From Geitlerinema sp. S16 (GTDB taxonomy: Bacteria > Cyanobacteriota > Cyanobacteriia > Cyanobacteriales > Geitlerinemataceae): a stretch of 64,000 nucleotides of DNA. This document shows, one piece after another, positions 17,921-25,944 of the stretch. The position numbers and the translations under genes are program-made. Location of the stretch: assembly GCA_011390275.1 (NCBI GenBank), contig JAABST010000003.1, forward strand, positions 1 to 64,000, written 5' to 3'. The stretch's first letter is position 1; each line of letters opens with the position of its first letter. The notes under the pieces were generated by a model, which saw only the letters and a list, made by a program, of their open reading frames with translations, had not been told where the DNA came from and searched no databases.

Positions 17921-18334
17921 TCGAGACGATCGAGACGATCGGTTCGTGGAGGAATGAGGAATTAACAGAGTGAGGAATGGAGGAATGCGTGAGATCGGCG
18001 TTTTATTACTGCTGTCTGGTTGAGCCTTTTTCTGTTCAGTCTGTATCTGGCTCAACCTGTATCCTGCTCAAAGTGGTAAAACCTGAGGTGATTAGACCTC
18101 TTGCATGAATCGCCCTCATCCCCCAGCCCCTTCTCCCAAGCAGGGAGAAGGGGAGCCAAATCAAAAATATTGCCTTTCAAAGTCTCTCTCCCTCTCTGGG
18201 AGAGGGATTTAGGGAGAGGGGATGATATTCGTGCAAGAGGTCTATTGAGTCGTCTAACAATTCTGATACGACGCTCAAGGCTTGAATGCCATTTGCAGAC
18301 ACCCTTAAATTTTTAGCGAACAAGCGAACAATTG
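17921..18334. other. Intergenic, 414 bp, containing a MITE
   Basis: The left part has imperfect repeats of GAGACGATC and GAGGAATG; the middle is occupied by the element at 18095-18242. The remainder should carry the promoter of the glycosyltransferase. No gene is seen. Confidence 0.4.
18095..18242. mobile_element. MITE with GACCTCTTGCA ends, flanked by TA
   Basis: Ends GACCTCTTGCATGAAT (from 18095) and ATTCGTGCAAGAGGTC (to 18242) are inverted repeats with one mismatch, each flanked by TA (a likely target duplication). The interior is full of CCTCTCCC/GGGAGAGG runs that fold into a long hairpin. There is no coding capacity. TA duplication suggests mobilisation by an IS630/Tc1-mariner type transposase (inference). 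Similar GAGAGGG-rich repeats are frequent in cyanobacteria. Confidence 0.75.
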
Positions 18335-19525
18335 ATGCAAGCCCCCGCGAAATCACAAAAACCCGATCATCATCTGTTTACCTTTATTGAAGTGTTTGGC
18401 TGTGAAGGCGGCATTCAAACCTACGTTAAAGATGTTCTCTTAGCCTACGAAGCAGCGGCACGGCGATCGTCTGGAGGCTATCGCTATCTGGCCGATATCT
18501 TGCTACTTCGCGATCCTCCGGGCTGCGATAACCCCTTCGATCTCGGTGTCAGCAGACCCCGATCGCTCTTCCACTTTCATTACCTCAAACTTGGCCAACA
18601 AAAAACGAACAGCGAAATGACCCTCGGTCGCATTCGCTTTGCTCTGGCACTGATCAAACAACTGATTATCAACCGCCCAAGCTGCGTGTTTTGTGGCCAC
18701 ATTAACTTTGCGGCACTCACACGTCTGTTCTGTCGGTTGTTTAATGTGCCGTACGTGGTGATGACCTATGGCAAAGAGGTGTGGGAGGCACTGCCGCCGT
18801 CCCAGGTGCGGGCGTTGCTGGATGCGAAATCCATTTGGACGATTAGCCGCTACAGTCGCGATCGCGCCGTTGAATCCAACCACTTACCGCCAGAAAAATT
18901 CGAGCTGCTGCCCTGCGTCGTCGATGGCGATCGTTTCACCCCCGCACCGAAACCGGCTCATCTGCTCGATCGCTACCAGCTCCACGACGCCCGCGTGTTG
19001 ATGACCGTGGCGCGGCTCTGGTCCGGCGATCCTTACAAAGGCGTAGACGTGACGATTCGTGCTCTGCCCAAAATCGCCGAGGTCTATCCCAACGTGAAAT
19101 ATCTGGCGATCGGTCGGGGTGACGATCTGCCGCGCTTGCAGCAGTTGGCGATCGATCTCGGGGTGGCCGATCGGGTCATATTTGCCGGGTTTGTCGCCAC
19201 GGAGGATCTCGTCGATCACTACCGGGTCGCCGATGCCTACGTGATGCCGTCCCAGGAAGGATTCGGGATTGTTTACCTTGAGGCGATGGCGGCGGGGATT
19301 CCGGTACTATCCGGCGATAGCGACGGGTCTGCCGATCCCCTGCAAGATGGTCGCCTCGGCTGGCAGGTTCCCCACCGTGATCCCGATGCGGTAGCGGCGG
19401 CCTGTATCGAGATGCTGCGCGGCGAGGATCACCGCTGCGATGGAGCCTGGTTGCGGCAGGAGACTCTAGCAAGCTTTAGCACGACGGCGATCGCCCAGCG
19501 TTTACGGGAGTTGATCGCGAGCTAA
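18335..19525 (+). CDS. Family 4 (GT-B) glycosyltransferase
   Basis: 396 residues with two Rossmann-like domains. The N-terminal acceptor domain opens FTFIEVFGCEGGIQTYVKDV, with the GG motif of GT4 enzymes. The donor domain includes LMTVARLWSGDPYKGVDVTI, IGRGDDLPRL, and the EX7E element around YVMPSQEGFGIVYLEAMAAG. It transfers a sugar from a nucleotide-sugar donor; the specific donor cannot be read off, but gmd upstream hints at a deoxyhexose pathway. The ATG at 18335 is used (a TTG precedes it). Confidence 0.87.
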   Translation: MQAPAKSQKPDHHLFTFIEVFGCEGGIQTYVKDVLLAYEAAARRSSGGYRYLADILLLRDPPGCDNPFDLGVSRPRSLFHFHYLKLGQQKTNSEMTLGRIRFALALIKQLIINRPSCVFCGHINFAALTRLFCRLFNVPYVVMTYGKEVWEALPPSQVRALLDAKSIWTISRYSRDRAVESNHLPPEKFELLPCVVDGDRFTPAPKPAHLLDRYQLHDARVLMTVARLWSGDPYKGVDVTIRALPKIAEVYPNVKYLAIGRGDDLPRLQQLAIDLGVADRVIFAGFVATEDLVDHYRVADAYVMPSQEGFGIVYLEAMAAGIPVLSGDSDGSADPLQDGRLGWQVPHRDPDAVAAACIEMLRGEDHRCDGAWLRQETLASFSTTAIAQRLRELIAS

Positions 19526-19640
19526 ACCGGTGGAATCGGGTGATTTCGCCGCAAAATTAGAACATGCAGGCGAGACCCCTGCGCTACGTCGCGTCTTTAA
19601 TTTCACCTTTAATTTCAAATCATTTCTCGCCATTCTCTGT

Positions 19641-20477
19641 ATGTTTCTTGCCGCCGATCTCATTACCCGCCTTGAACCGATCACGATTGTCCTCGTCTCA
19701 CCCCAAGGAGCGCTCAATTTGGGATCGATCGCGCGGGTGATGAAAAATATGGGGCTATCGCGCTTAACGTTGGTTGATCCACGGTGTGACCCCCACGGCG
19801 AGGAGGCACGACGCATGGCCGTCCATGCCTTCGATGTCCTCGAACAGGCGCGGATTGTCGCCACCATTCCCGAAGCGATCGCCGACGTGACCCGGACGAT
19901 CGCCACCACTGGCCGCAGTCGCAGCCGCAGCGTTGAAACGCCCCTCTTGCCGCCTGAAATTGGCCTACCGTGGCTACTCGATACCCCATCCGCCTTGCTA
20001 TTCGGCCCCGAAGATCACGGCCTGAGCAACGATGAACTCGCCTATGCCCAGCGTTTTGTCTGTATTCCCAGCACCGAAACCTATTCCTCGCTCAATCTCG
20101 CCCAGGCCGTCGCCGTTTGCGCTCGCGATCTCGTGCGTGCGGCTCAGATCGACGATACGTACGGGATCGATTCGGCTCGATCTGTTGCCACAATGCAGGC
20201 AGAATCGGCGATCGCGCCTGCTGAAGTATCTGAAGAATCTAAAATCAACGCCGCTCCCGTCAGTCAGCTCGAAGGCTACTACGGTCACCTAGAGCGCGTT
20301 TTGCTTGATATCGGCTACCTCCAGACTCATACTGCCACCGCACGGATGGAAAAATTTCGTCGTCTGTTTAATCGATCGCAGCTTTCGAGTCAAGAGGTGG
20401 CGATGCTGCGCGGGATTTTGCGCCAGGTCGAATGGGCGAGCCGATCGTCGATCTCGAAGTCTTCTGGGGACGGCTAA
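19641..20477 (+). CDS. trmJ: SPOUT tRNA 2'-O-methyltransferase, TrmJ-like
   Basis: A SpoU/TrmH-family methyltransferase. From the ATG at 19641 the protein is 278 residues. It opens LEPITIVLVSPQGALNLGSIARVMKNMGL (motif 1), with LLFGPEDHGLSNDEL (motif 2) and IPSTETYSSLNLAQAV (motif 3, cofactor knot). The C-terminal helical extension ending FRRLFNRSQLSSQEVAMLRG is typical of TrmJ, which methylates position 32 of tRNAs. The open frame extends to 19530, but those residues are not family-like. It overlaps the convergent CP12-like gene by four bp at the stop codons. Confidence 0.86.
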   Translation: MFLAADLITRLEPITIVLVSPQGALNLGSIARVMKNMGLSRLTLVDPRCDPHGEEARRMAVHAFDVLEQARIVATIPEAIADVTRTIATTGRSRSRSVETPLLPPEIGLPWLLDTPSALLFGPEDHGLSNDELAYAQRFVCIPSTETYSSLNLAQAVAVCARDLVRAAQIDDTYGIDSARSVATMQAESAIAPAEVSEESKINAAPVSQLEGYYGHLERVLLDIGYLQTHTATARMEKFRRLFNRSQLSSQEVAMLRGILRQVEWASRSSISKSSGDG

Positions 20478-20704
20478 CGATCGGCTCGCTGATGCGCTTT
20501 CATCGCCAGGATTTCTTCGACCGCATCCCAGGCCGCAGCCGTTTCCGCAGCATGAGATCCGTACATTTCTGAAAGGCGGCGAGCATGTTCACGAGAGGCG
20601 CGTAGTTCAGCGTCAATGGAGATGTTAGACGCGATTGGTAACGTTGCGGCGGCGGTGGCAGCGGCTTCCGTGAGGGATGGCACAGCGAGACGGACATCAA
20701 GCAT
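20474..20704 (-). CDS. CP12-like protein lacking all cysteines
   Basis: 76 residues. The second half matches the CP12 core: a helix with ASREHARRLSEMYGS, then AWDAVEEILAMKAHQR (58-73), the hallmark AWDxVEEL...HQR stretch. CP12 normally uses an N-terminal and a C-terminal cysteine pair to lock GAPDH and phosphoribulokinase in the dark. Here the residue usually Cys just before AAAWD is Thr55, the protein ends shortly after HQR, and no Cys exists anywhere. The N-terminal 35 residues are an Ala-rich extension. It resembles the cysteine-less CP12 variants known in cyanobacteria and viruses. It could be a redox-independent partner, or have a different target. It overlaps trmJ tail-to-tail. Confidence 0.72.
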   Translation of the reverse strand: MLDVRLAVPSLTEAAATAAATLPIASNISIDAELRASREHARRLSEMYGSHAAETAAAWDAVEEILAMKAHQRADR

Positions 20705-20934
20705 AACTGTAATCTCTCGAACCCGAGAGAGGCGTTCTCGATGTCTTTAGTGTATCGAGTTTGTCAGGTTTTCGGAGCGCTCTCGATACAGGAGTTTACC
20801 GACCGTAAGAGTTCGACTCTTAAGACGTATCGTTTATCAAATATTCGTTGTTTTTGATGAGCATTTTTTAATGAGTATTTTTTGATAGGCGTGTTTGATT
20901 CATGCTGTTCCACCGTTCTTTTTACCTGAGTGTA

Positions 20935-21996
20935 ATGCCCATATCCCAGCCCCTCCCCCAGGAGACGAGTCCCGCCACAACCCCGAATTCTTGCGATCGC
21001 GATCGCGTCATTACCTATAGCCCCGCCTATACGATCGTCCCGACCTACGAATGCTTCAATCGCTGTTCCTACTGCAACTTTCGCGCCGACCCCGGTGCGC
21101 CAATGCTCGAACTCGCTGACGCCGCTGCTATTTTTGATCAACTCAGCGATCCGGCTCATTTCCCCGATCGCCCGATCGAAATTCTCATCCTCAGCGGCGA
21201 AGTTCACCCCGACAGCCCGCGCCGCGCCGCCTGGTTTCAGCGGATCTATAACCTCTGCGCTCTGGCGATCGAGCGCGGCTTTTTGCCCCACACCAACGCG
21301 GGGCCGCTCCACCGATCCGAAATGGCCGCCCTCAAGCAGGTCAACGTCTCGATGGGCTTAATGCTGGAGCAACTCACGCCGCATTTACTCAACACCGTCC
21401 ACCGCCGATCGCCCAGTAAACTCCCCGCCACCCGCCTCGCCCAACTCGAACTCGCAGGCGAGCTACAGATTCCCTTCACCACCGGCCTGTTACTGGGCAT
21501 CGGCGAAACCCACGCCGATCGCCTCGACACCCTCGACGCGATCGCCCGGATTCACAATCGCTGGCAACACATCCAAGAAGTCATCCTGCAACCCCATAGC
21601 CCCGGCCACCGCCAAGACGATCCCGGCATCGCCTTTGATCTTGATCGCCTCCCCGAACTGGTGGCGATCGCCCGTCAGCGTCTCCCCGATGCGATCGCGA
21701 TCCAAATCCCCCCCAATTTGATCCACAACGCCCAACCCCGTCCCGATATCTTGCTCGCCTGCCTCGATGCCGGAGCCCGCGACCTGGGCGGCCTCAGCCC
21801 GCACGACGAGGTCAACCCTGATTATGATCACCCCACCCCGGCCAGCCTCGCAGCGATCCTCACCCCCCATCGCTGGCAGCTCCGTCCCCGTTTACCCATT
21901 TACCCGCAGTACATTTCCTGGCTGAATTCGGCGCTTAACTTAAAGACAAACCCGGCGATCGTCAATGCCATTGCATCCCATCGCACAGTACATTAG
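20935..21996 (+). CDS. cofG: 7,8-didemethyl-8-hydroxy-5-deazariboflavin synthase, CofG subunit
   Basis: A radical SAM enzyme that, with CofH, builds the deazaflavin F0 from tyrosine and a ribityl-uracil intermediate. In cyanobacteria F0 serves mainly as antenna chromophore of DNA photolyase. The CX3CX2C cluster motif is in VPTYECFNRCSYCNFR (C40, C44, C47 from this start). EILILSGEVHPDSPRR and MGLMLEQLTP are in the expected places. Length is 353 residues. An alternative ATG at 20902 would add 11 hydrophobic residues. No cofH lies in the window. Confidence 0.9.
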   Translation: MPISQPLPQETSPATTPNSCDRDRVITYSPAYTIVPTYECFNRCSYCNFRADPGAPMLELADAAAIFDQLSDPAHFPDRPIEILILSGEVHPDSPRRAAWFQRIYNLCALAIERGFLPHTNAGPLHRSEMAALKQVNVSMGLMLEQLTPHLLNTVHRRSPSKLPATRLAQLELAGELQIPFTTGLLLGIGETHADRLDTLDAIARIHNRWQHIQEVILQPHSPGHRQDDPGIAFDLDRLPELVAIARQRLPDAIAIQIPPNLIHNAQPRPDILLACLDAGARDLGGLSPHDEVNPDYDHPTPASLAAILTPHRWQLRPRLPIYPQYISWLNSALNLKTNPAIVNAIASHRTVH

Positions 21997-22047
21997 AGAT
22001 TAGACCGATACAGTCATCGGTTTCGGCAAGAGGTTCGTCTAAGATTT

Positions 22048-23004
22048 ATGTCTTTTGAAATTCAGCGGGGTCTATTTGGGTTCGATTTCACTGACTACCA
22101 CGCCGTCATTGGCGTGAGTGTTGACGCCAACCTGAAAGAGATCCGGAAGCAATATCTCAGTATCGCGCGGAGACTGCACCCCGATGTCTGCCGCCTTGAG
22201 AATAAAGATCTGGCTCAGGATCTGCTCTCGAAGCTGATCAACCCAGCCTACGCTAAACTCTCGAACGAACGCGATTTCGTCGATTATGGCGTTCTGCTTC
22301 GCATGACAGGAAAACGGCTGGTCGAAGAAAGCGATCAGATTTCGCTGGAAAGTGAAGCCGCCCGTGCCTTGCTCGAACTTAGCTCGCTCGATCAAGTTCA
22401 TCGCGAGTACAGCAAGCAACTACGCGAACTCGCCCAGCATCATTACGAAGATCTCTCCCAGGCGATCGCCCAGATCGCGACCCTGAGCGAACTCAATCAG
22501 GTTTACCTCCTGCGACGCACACAAAATGATGGGGGGTGGGGTCGCCCGGTGGCGAAAACCTCCAACAAGGTGACCTCTACCGGTAAGCCCATCCCGTCAC
22601 CACCGCCACCGCCACCGAAAACCTCTCAAGAATCCCTCGTTGATAACTACTACAACCGGGCGCTATCCCTGCTCGAAAAACATAGTTTTTCCAGTGCGCG
22701 AAAAGAGTTGCAAGACGCACTCAAGCTTGAGCAGGGAAATGCTCGCTGTCACGCTTTGATGGCAAAGGTTTACCTGATTCAAAACGAGCAAAAAGCCGCG
22801 AGTGTCAACCTGACTATGGCGAAATCTCACCTATCAAAGGCCGTGAAAACAGACCCTCACGATCCAGTTGTAATTGAGGTTCGCAAGCTCTATAACAAAA
22901 TGATGGCGCGTCCGACGAGTGGTAAGCCGATTTCTAAGAAGCCCGCGAAGAAACCCGAAAAAGGTGGGGGGCTATTTGGCGGTCTATTTGGCGGCAAAAA
23001 GTGA
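22048..23004 (+). CDS. J-domain protein with C-terminal TPR-like region
   Basis: 318 residues. The N-terminal J domain (about 14-80) has the HPD motif in RRLHPDVCRL, so it should stimulate an Hsp70 (DnaK). A long helical middle is followed by a proline-rich hinge (SPPPPPPKT, about 190), then two or three TPR-like helices (NYYNRALSLLEKHSFSSARK, LEQGNARCHALMAKVYLIQN). The extreme C-terminus is Lys/Gly-rich and ends GGLFGGLFGGKK. There are no zinc fingers, hence a type III J protein. The client is unknown. The gene starts 51 nt after cofG on the same strand. Confidence 0.87.
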   Translation: MSFEIQRGLFGFDFTDYHAVIGVSVDANLKEIRKQYLSIARRLHPDVCRLENKDLAQDLLSKLINPAYAKLSNERDFVDYGVLLRMTGKRLVEESDQISLESEAARALLELSSLDQVHREYSKQLRELAQHHYEDLSQAIAQIATLSELNQVYLLRRTQNDGGWGRPVAKTSNKVTSTGKPIPSPPPPPPKTSQESLVDNYYNRALSLLEKHSFSSARKELQDALKLEQGNARCHALMAKVYLIQNEQKAASVNLTMAKSHLSKAVKTDPHDPVVIEVRKLYNKMMARPTSGKPISKKPAKKPEKGGGLFGGLFGGKK

Positions 23005-23039
23005 TGTAGTCAAGACAAGAAACCGGAGGCAGCACGGTT

Positions 23040-23198
23040 ACTAGTGACGCGACTCATCTAAAGGTGTGTATTAGTTTTGTAGGGTGGGCAATGCCCACCA
23101 TCACGGCTACGTATTCGTGGGTTAATCGTGGTGGGCAGTGCTCACCCTACTCGTGCGACATCTATAAGCCACGATTTTAGGGATGTCGCGCCACTAGT
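23040..23198. mobile_element. MITE with ACTAGTGRCGCGAC ends
   Basis: Ends ACTAGTGACGCGAC (23040-23053) and GTCGCGCCACTAGT (23185-23198) are inverted with one mismatch. Each carries an internal TA that could be the target duplication. Inside is the cyanobacterial repeat AGGGTGGGCAATGCCCACC and its partner GGTGGGCAGTGCTCACCCT, making a long hairpin. It sits five bp from the stop codon of the exporter gene at 23203. A solitary copy of one end is at 9568-9588. It has no coding capacity. Confidence 0.7.
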
Positions 23199-23202
23199 TT
23201 GT

Positions 23203-24885
23203 TCAGTTGTTGTTGTTACTATTGTTATTGTTGCTCGTACCGTTGGGACTAAAGAGATTCGTCGCGCTGTTTTGCAGTTGATCGAAGAAGAGCAAGAAGC
23301 CCAAAACGTCGCGGAATGGCTGGGTGAAACGATTAAGAACGTTGCTAATCGAGGCGATCGTATTGCGACCGACCAAAATCACATCCTTGTCGCGGAGTAG
23401 GACATTTTCCGTTTCATCCCCCTCGATCGCCGCCCAGCCGTCATAATGCTCCGTCACCGCCTCGCCGCGAGCTTCATCAAAACGCACCACAGCAATACGA
23501 CCAACGGTCGAATCCTGTAGGGGAACTTGCGTGAGAACATCAGTTAGGCGGCTACCGTTCGCTAGGGTGACGGGAGTAACACGACCCAGAGCGCGAGAAA
23601 ATAACCGCACTGTAATGACCGTGCTCGTAATATTCGACGATGCCAAGATCTCGTTGTTGTAGCTTTCAAGATCCTCAAGGGCTAGCTTCGGTACAACGAC
23701 CACATCGCCGTCCTCTAGGCGTAGAGGAGGTAAGGTTCCTCCCGAAATCAGGGGAGTATAGAGGTCAACCTCTTGCTCGATGATTGTGCCATCACGTAAT
23801 GGTCGCTGTACTAGCACTGATCGCAAATCGGCAGTGTTGCCAGAACCTTCCGCGAGGATGAGTGCATCTTCGACAAAATGGGGTACGGCTGATGTGACTT
23901 CATAGTAGCCTGGCCTTTCAACTTCGCCGATCACGGCGAACCGGATCGGTATATTTTGGTCGCTGACAAGGGGAGTACGGCGTAGTAGCTCGCGATCGTA
24001 GTCGCTATCGAAGAGTAAATCCCGCTCGGGGACGACGATCGTGTCGCCGTCACGGAGCCGAATATTGGGGAGGGGGGTTCCCTCGGCGATCGGTGTGTAG
24101 AGATCGATCGATTGACTAATCACCGAGCCGTCCGCCCGTCGGCGTTGGACAATCACGTTTTGCAAGTCGCTGTTGACGCTCGCGCCACCGGCAGTCAGGA
24201 GGGCTTCGTGAACAAAGGCATTGGGGGAAATGGGGAAATAGCCCGGACGCAACACAGCGCCGCTCACGGTCACCTGAGCCGCGCGGGGCGCTGCTAGAAT
24301 CACGCGAACCTCAGGATCGACGAGAAATTGATTAAACTGACGGCGCAACACTTCGGTACTTTCTTCGATCGTCAATCCATCCAGGGAAATTTGCCCCAAC
24401 AGGCTGACGAACACCGTACCGTCAAAGGCAATGACTGCCGGGGTTGAAAGCTCTTGAAAGGGGGGCTGTAGGACGATGTTGATCTGATCGCCGGGGCCGA
24501 GGGGATAGGCTCGCCATTCCGCCGGATCGCGGAGGTTGGAAACGGGTAAGGGGGGAGGTGTATTGGTGTTGGTTGTATTGCGGGGAAAGAGTCGATCGCG
24601 GCGATCGTCCGCCTCTTGACGATCACGCAGCACCTCGATAAATTCGCGGGTTTCGAGTTCGAGGGCGTCGAGAACTTGCGATCGAACTGAGTCCTCGTTG
24701 TCCAAATCCTCGGAGTCTGCATCTTCCAGGTCTGCATCCTCTGGGTTCGTCTCGTCCGGCGTCAGTTCATCAACGTCTGACAGCGTGGACTGAGCCTGTA
24801 CACTCATCGCGATCGGATCGACGAGTCCCACCCAGCAACCCGTCAACAGCATCACACTCGCAGCATTACGTGTCCAAGCTTTCAT
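23203..24885 (-). CDS. Polysaccharide export protein, Wza-type with SLBB domains
   Basis: 560 residues. The N-terminal signal peptide (MKAWTRNAASVMLLTG ... SVQAQ) is followed by an acidic Asp/Glu-rich segment. The polysaccharide export domain is recognisable at YPLGPGDQINIVLQPPFQEL; two SLBB repeats follow, each with (V)TVSGAVLRPGYFPISPNAF or VIGEVERPGYYEVTSAVPHF and an LRDGDTIVVPE-type end. Such proteins form the periplasmic/outer-membrane channel for capsule or exopolysaccharide. The C-terminus is a poly-Asn tail, perhaps altered by the MITE immediately downstream. The ATG at 24885 starts the signal peptide. No Wzc or Wzx/Wzy gene is adjacent. Confidence 0.88.
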   Translation of the reverse strand: MKAWTRNAASVMLLTGCWVGLVDPIAMSVQAQSTLSDVDELTPDETNPEDADLEDADSEDLDNEDSVRSQVLDALELETREFIEVLRDRQEADDRRDRLFPRNTTNTNTPPPLPVSNLRDPAEWRAYPLGPGDQINIVLQPPFQELSTPAVIAFDGTVFVSLLGQISLDGLTIEESTEVLRRQFNQFLVDPEVRVILAAPRAAQVTVSGAVLRPGYFPISPNAFVHEALLTAGGASVNSDLQNVIVQRRRADGSVISQSIDLYTPIAEGTPLPNIRLRDGDTIVVPERDLLFDSDYDRELLRRTPLVSDQNIPIRFAVIGEVERPGYYEVTSAVPHFVEDALILAEGSGNTADLRSVLVQRPLRDGTIIEQEVDLYTPLISGGTLPPLRLEDGDVVVVPKLALEDLESYNNEILASSNITSTVITVRLFSRALGRVTPVTLANGSRLTDVLTQVPLQDSTVGRIAVVRFDEARGEAVTEHYDGWAAIEGDETENVLLRDKDVILVGRNTIASISNVLNRFTQPFRDVLGFLLFFDQLQNSATNLFSPNGTSNNNNSNNNN

Positions 24886-25016
24886 CTCTTTTTCTCTCTT
24901 CTGTACCGTCGATCGCGACGAATGAAACACAGTCAGTCAGTTGGATGCACGTTCCGCGATGCTGTTGAGCCGTTGAGCTGTTGAGCCGTTAAACCGTCGA
25001 GTCACTATCCTGCAAT

Positions 25017-25772
25017 CTACGGCGCAGCATCCGCAAGCCCCGCATCCCCTAAAGCAACATGGATCGTCTGCGCCAGATCCGTCGCTAACTTACGAGATTC
25101 CTCGATATTACCGCGTACCTCGATCGGGATTAACAACGCCACCGCAACCCAAGGCTGTCGCGTTCCGGCGATCTGCGCCCGCAGATCCGCCAGAAACCAC
25201 CGCGCCCCGGAATAGTGACCCCCCTCATACCAGTCATACCAGGCCACCGCTGCATAGGTTTGCTGCGACGTGACCACCCGATAAAACCGCGCGTGGATCA
25301 TCCCGGCACGGGTCTTCGGGCTATCCGTCGCGTCCGGCACCGCCTCAAACGATAACCAGTCCCACGAGTCGAGCTTGGCACTGCCCTGGCGACTGATGAC
25401 CCCTTCAATATCGCTCCATTCGGTCTGAGGCAGCGAAGATGTACCCGTCGGCGACTTTTGAGGATGTACAAAAAAGAGTGCTGGGCGCTGGGCATAGGGC
25501 GTCGCGTCTTCACCCTGAATGGTTTGCTGTAACCAGGTATAGCTACCCAGTTTCAGCGTTGTCACTTCTGTATTGTTCCAGCCTTCAAGCGTTAAGCCGT
25601 CATCAACGATGGCGTTGATCGATTTGAGCTGAACATGGTCAATGACGCTTGCGCTCGGAAGGTGGCCACGCAGATACGATGGCAATGCGCCGACACACAG
25701 CGCGATCGTAAAGAAGAGAAGGATCGCAATTTTCGCAGACGAAAATCGTTCCAGCCAGCGGCCTGAGGTCAT
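25017..25772 (-). CDS. Cyanoexosortase B system-associated (EpsI-like) protein
   Basis: 251 residues. A single N-terminal membrane anchor (AKIAILLFFTIALCVGALPS) precedes an exported EpsI-like domain. That domain includes LTLEGWNNTEVTTLKLGSYT, WSDIEGVISRQGSAK, and a C-terminal ARWFLADLRAQIAG with PWVAVALLIPIEVRG. It matches the protein family that accompanies cyanoexosortase B, a membrane peptidase sorting PEP-CTERM proteins. No exosortase gene lies beside it; the polysaccharide exporter is 131 bp downstream. Family assignment is from pattern memory. Confidence 0.75.
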   Translation of the reverse strand: MTSGRWLERFSSAKIAILLFFTIALCVGALPSYLRGHLPSASVIDHVQLKSINAIVDDGLTLEGWNNTEVTTLKLGSYTWLQQTIQGEDATPYAQRPALFFVHPQKSPTGTSSLPQTEWSDIEGVISRQGSAKLDSWDWLSFEAVPDATDSPKTRAGMIHARFYRVVTSQQTYAAVAWYDWYEGGHYSGARWFLADLRAQIAGTRQPWVAVALLIPIEVRGNIEESRKLATDLAQTIHVALGDAGLADAAP

Positions 25773-25944
25773 AAGAAGAATTTAAGAGCGTAGCGAGGAT
25801 ACGGAATACATCTTGCTACGTATTCTACCGAACGCCCTAGACCACAATCCGGATTGAACGGGTTCTGGCGATCGCCGAACGTGAGACCTTTGAGGTTTAG
25901 GAAACTTCAAAGGTCTGAAGTCACTGTTAATTGTCTTGGATTGC

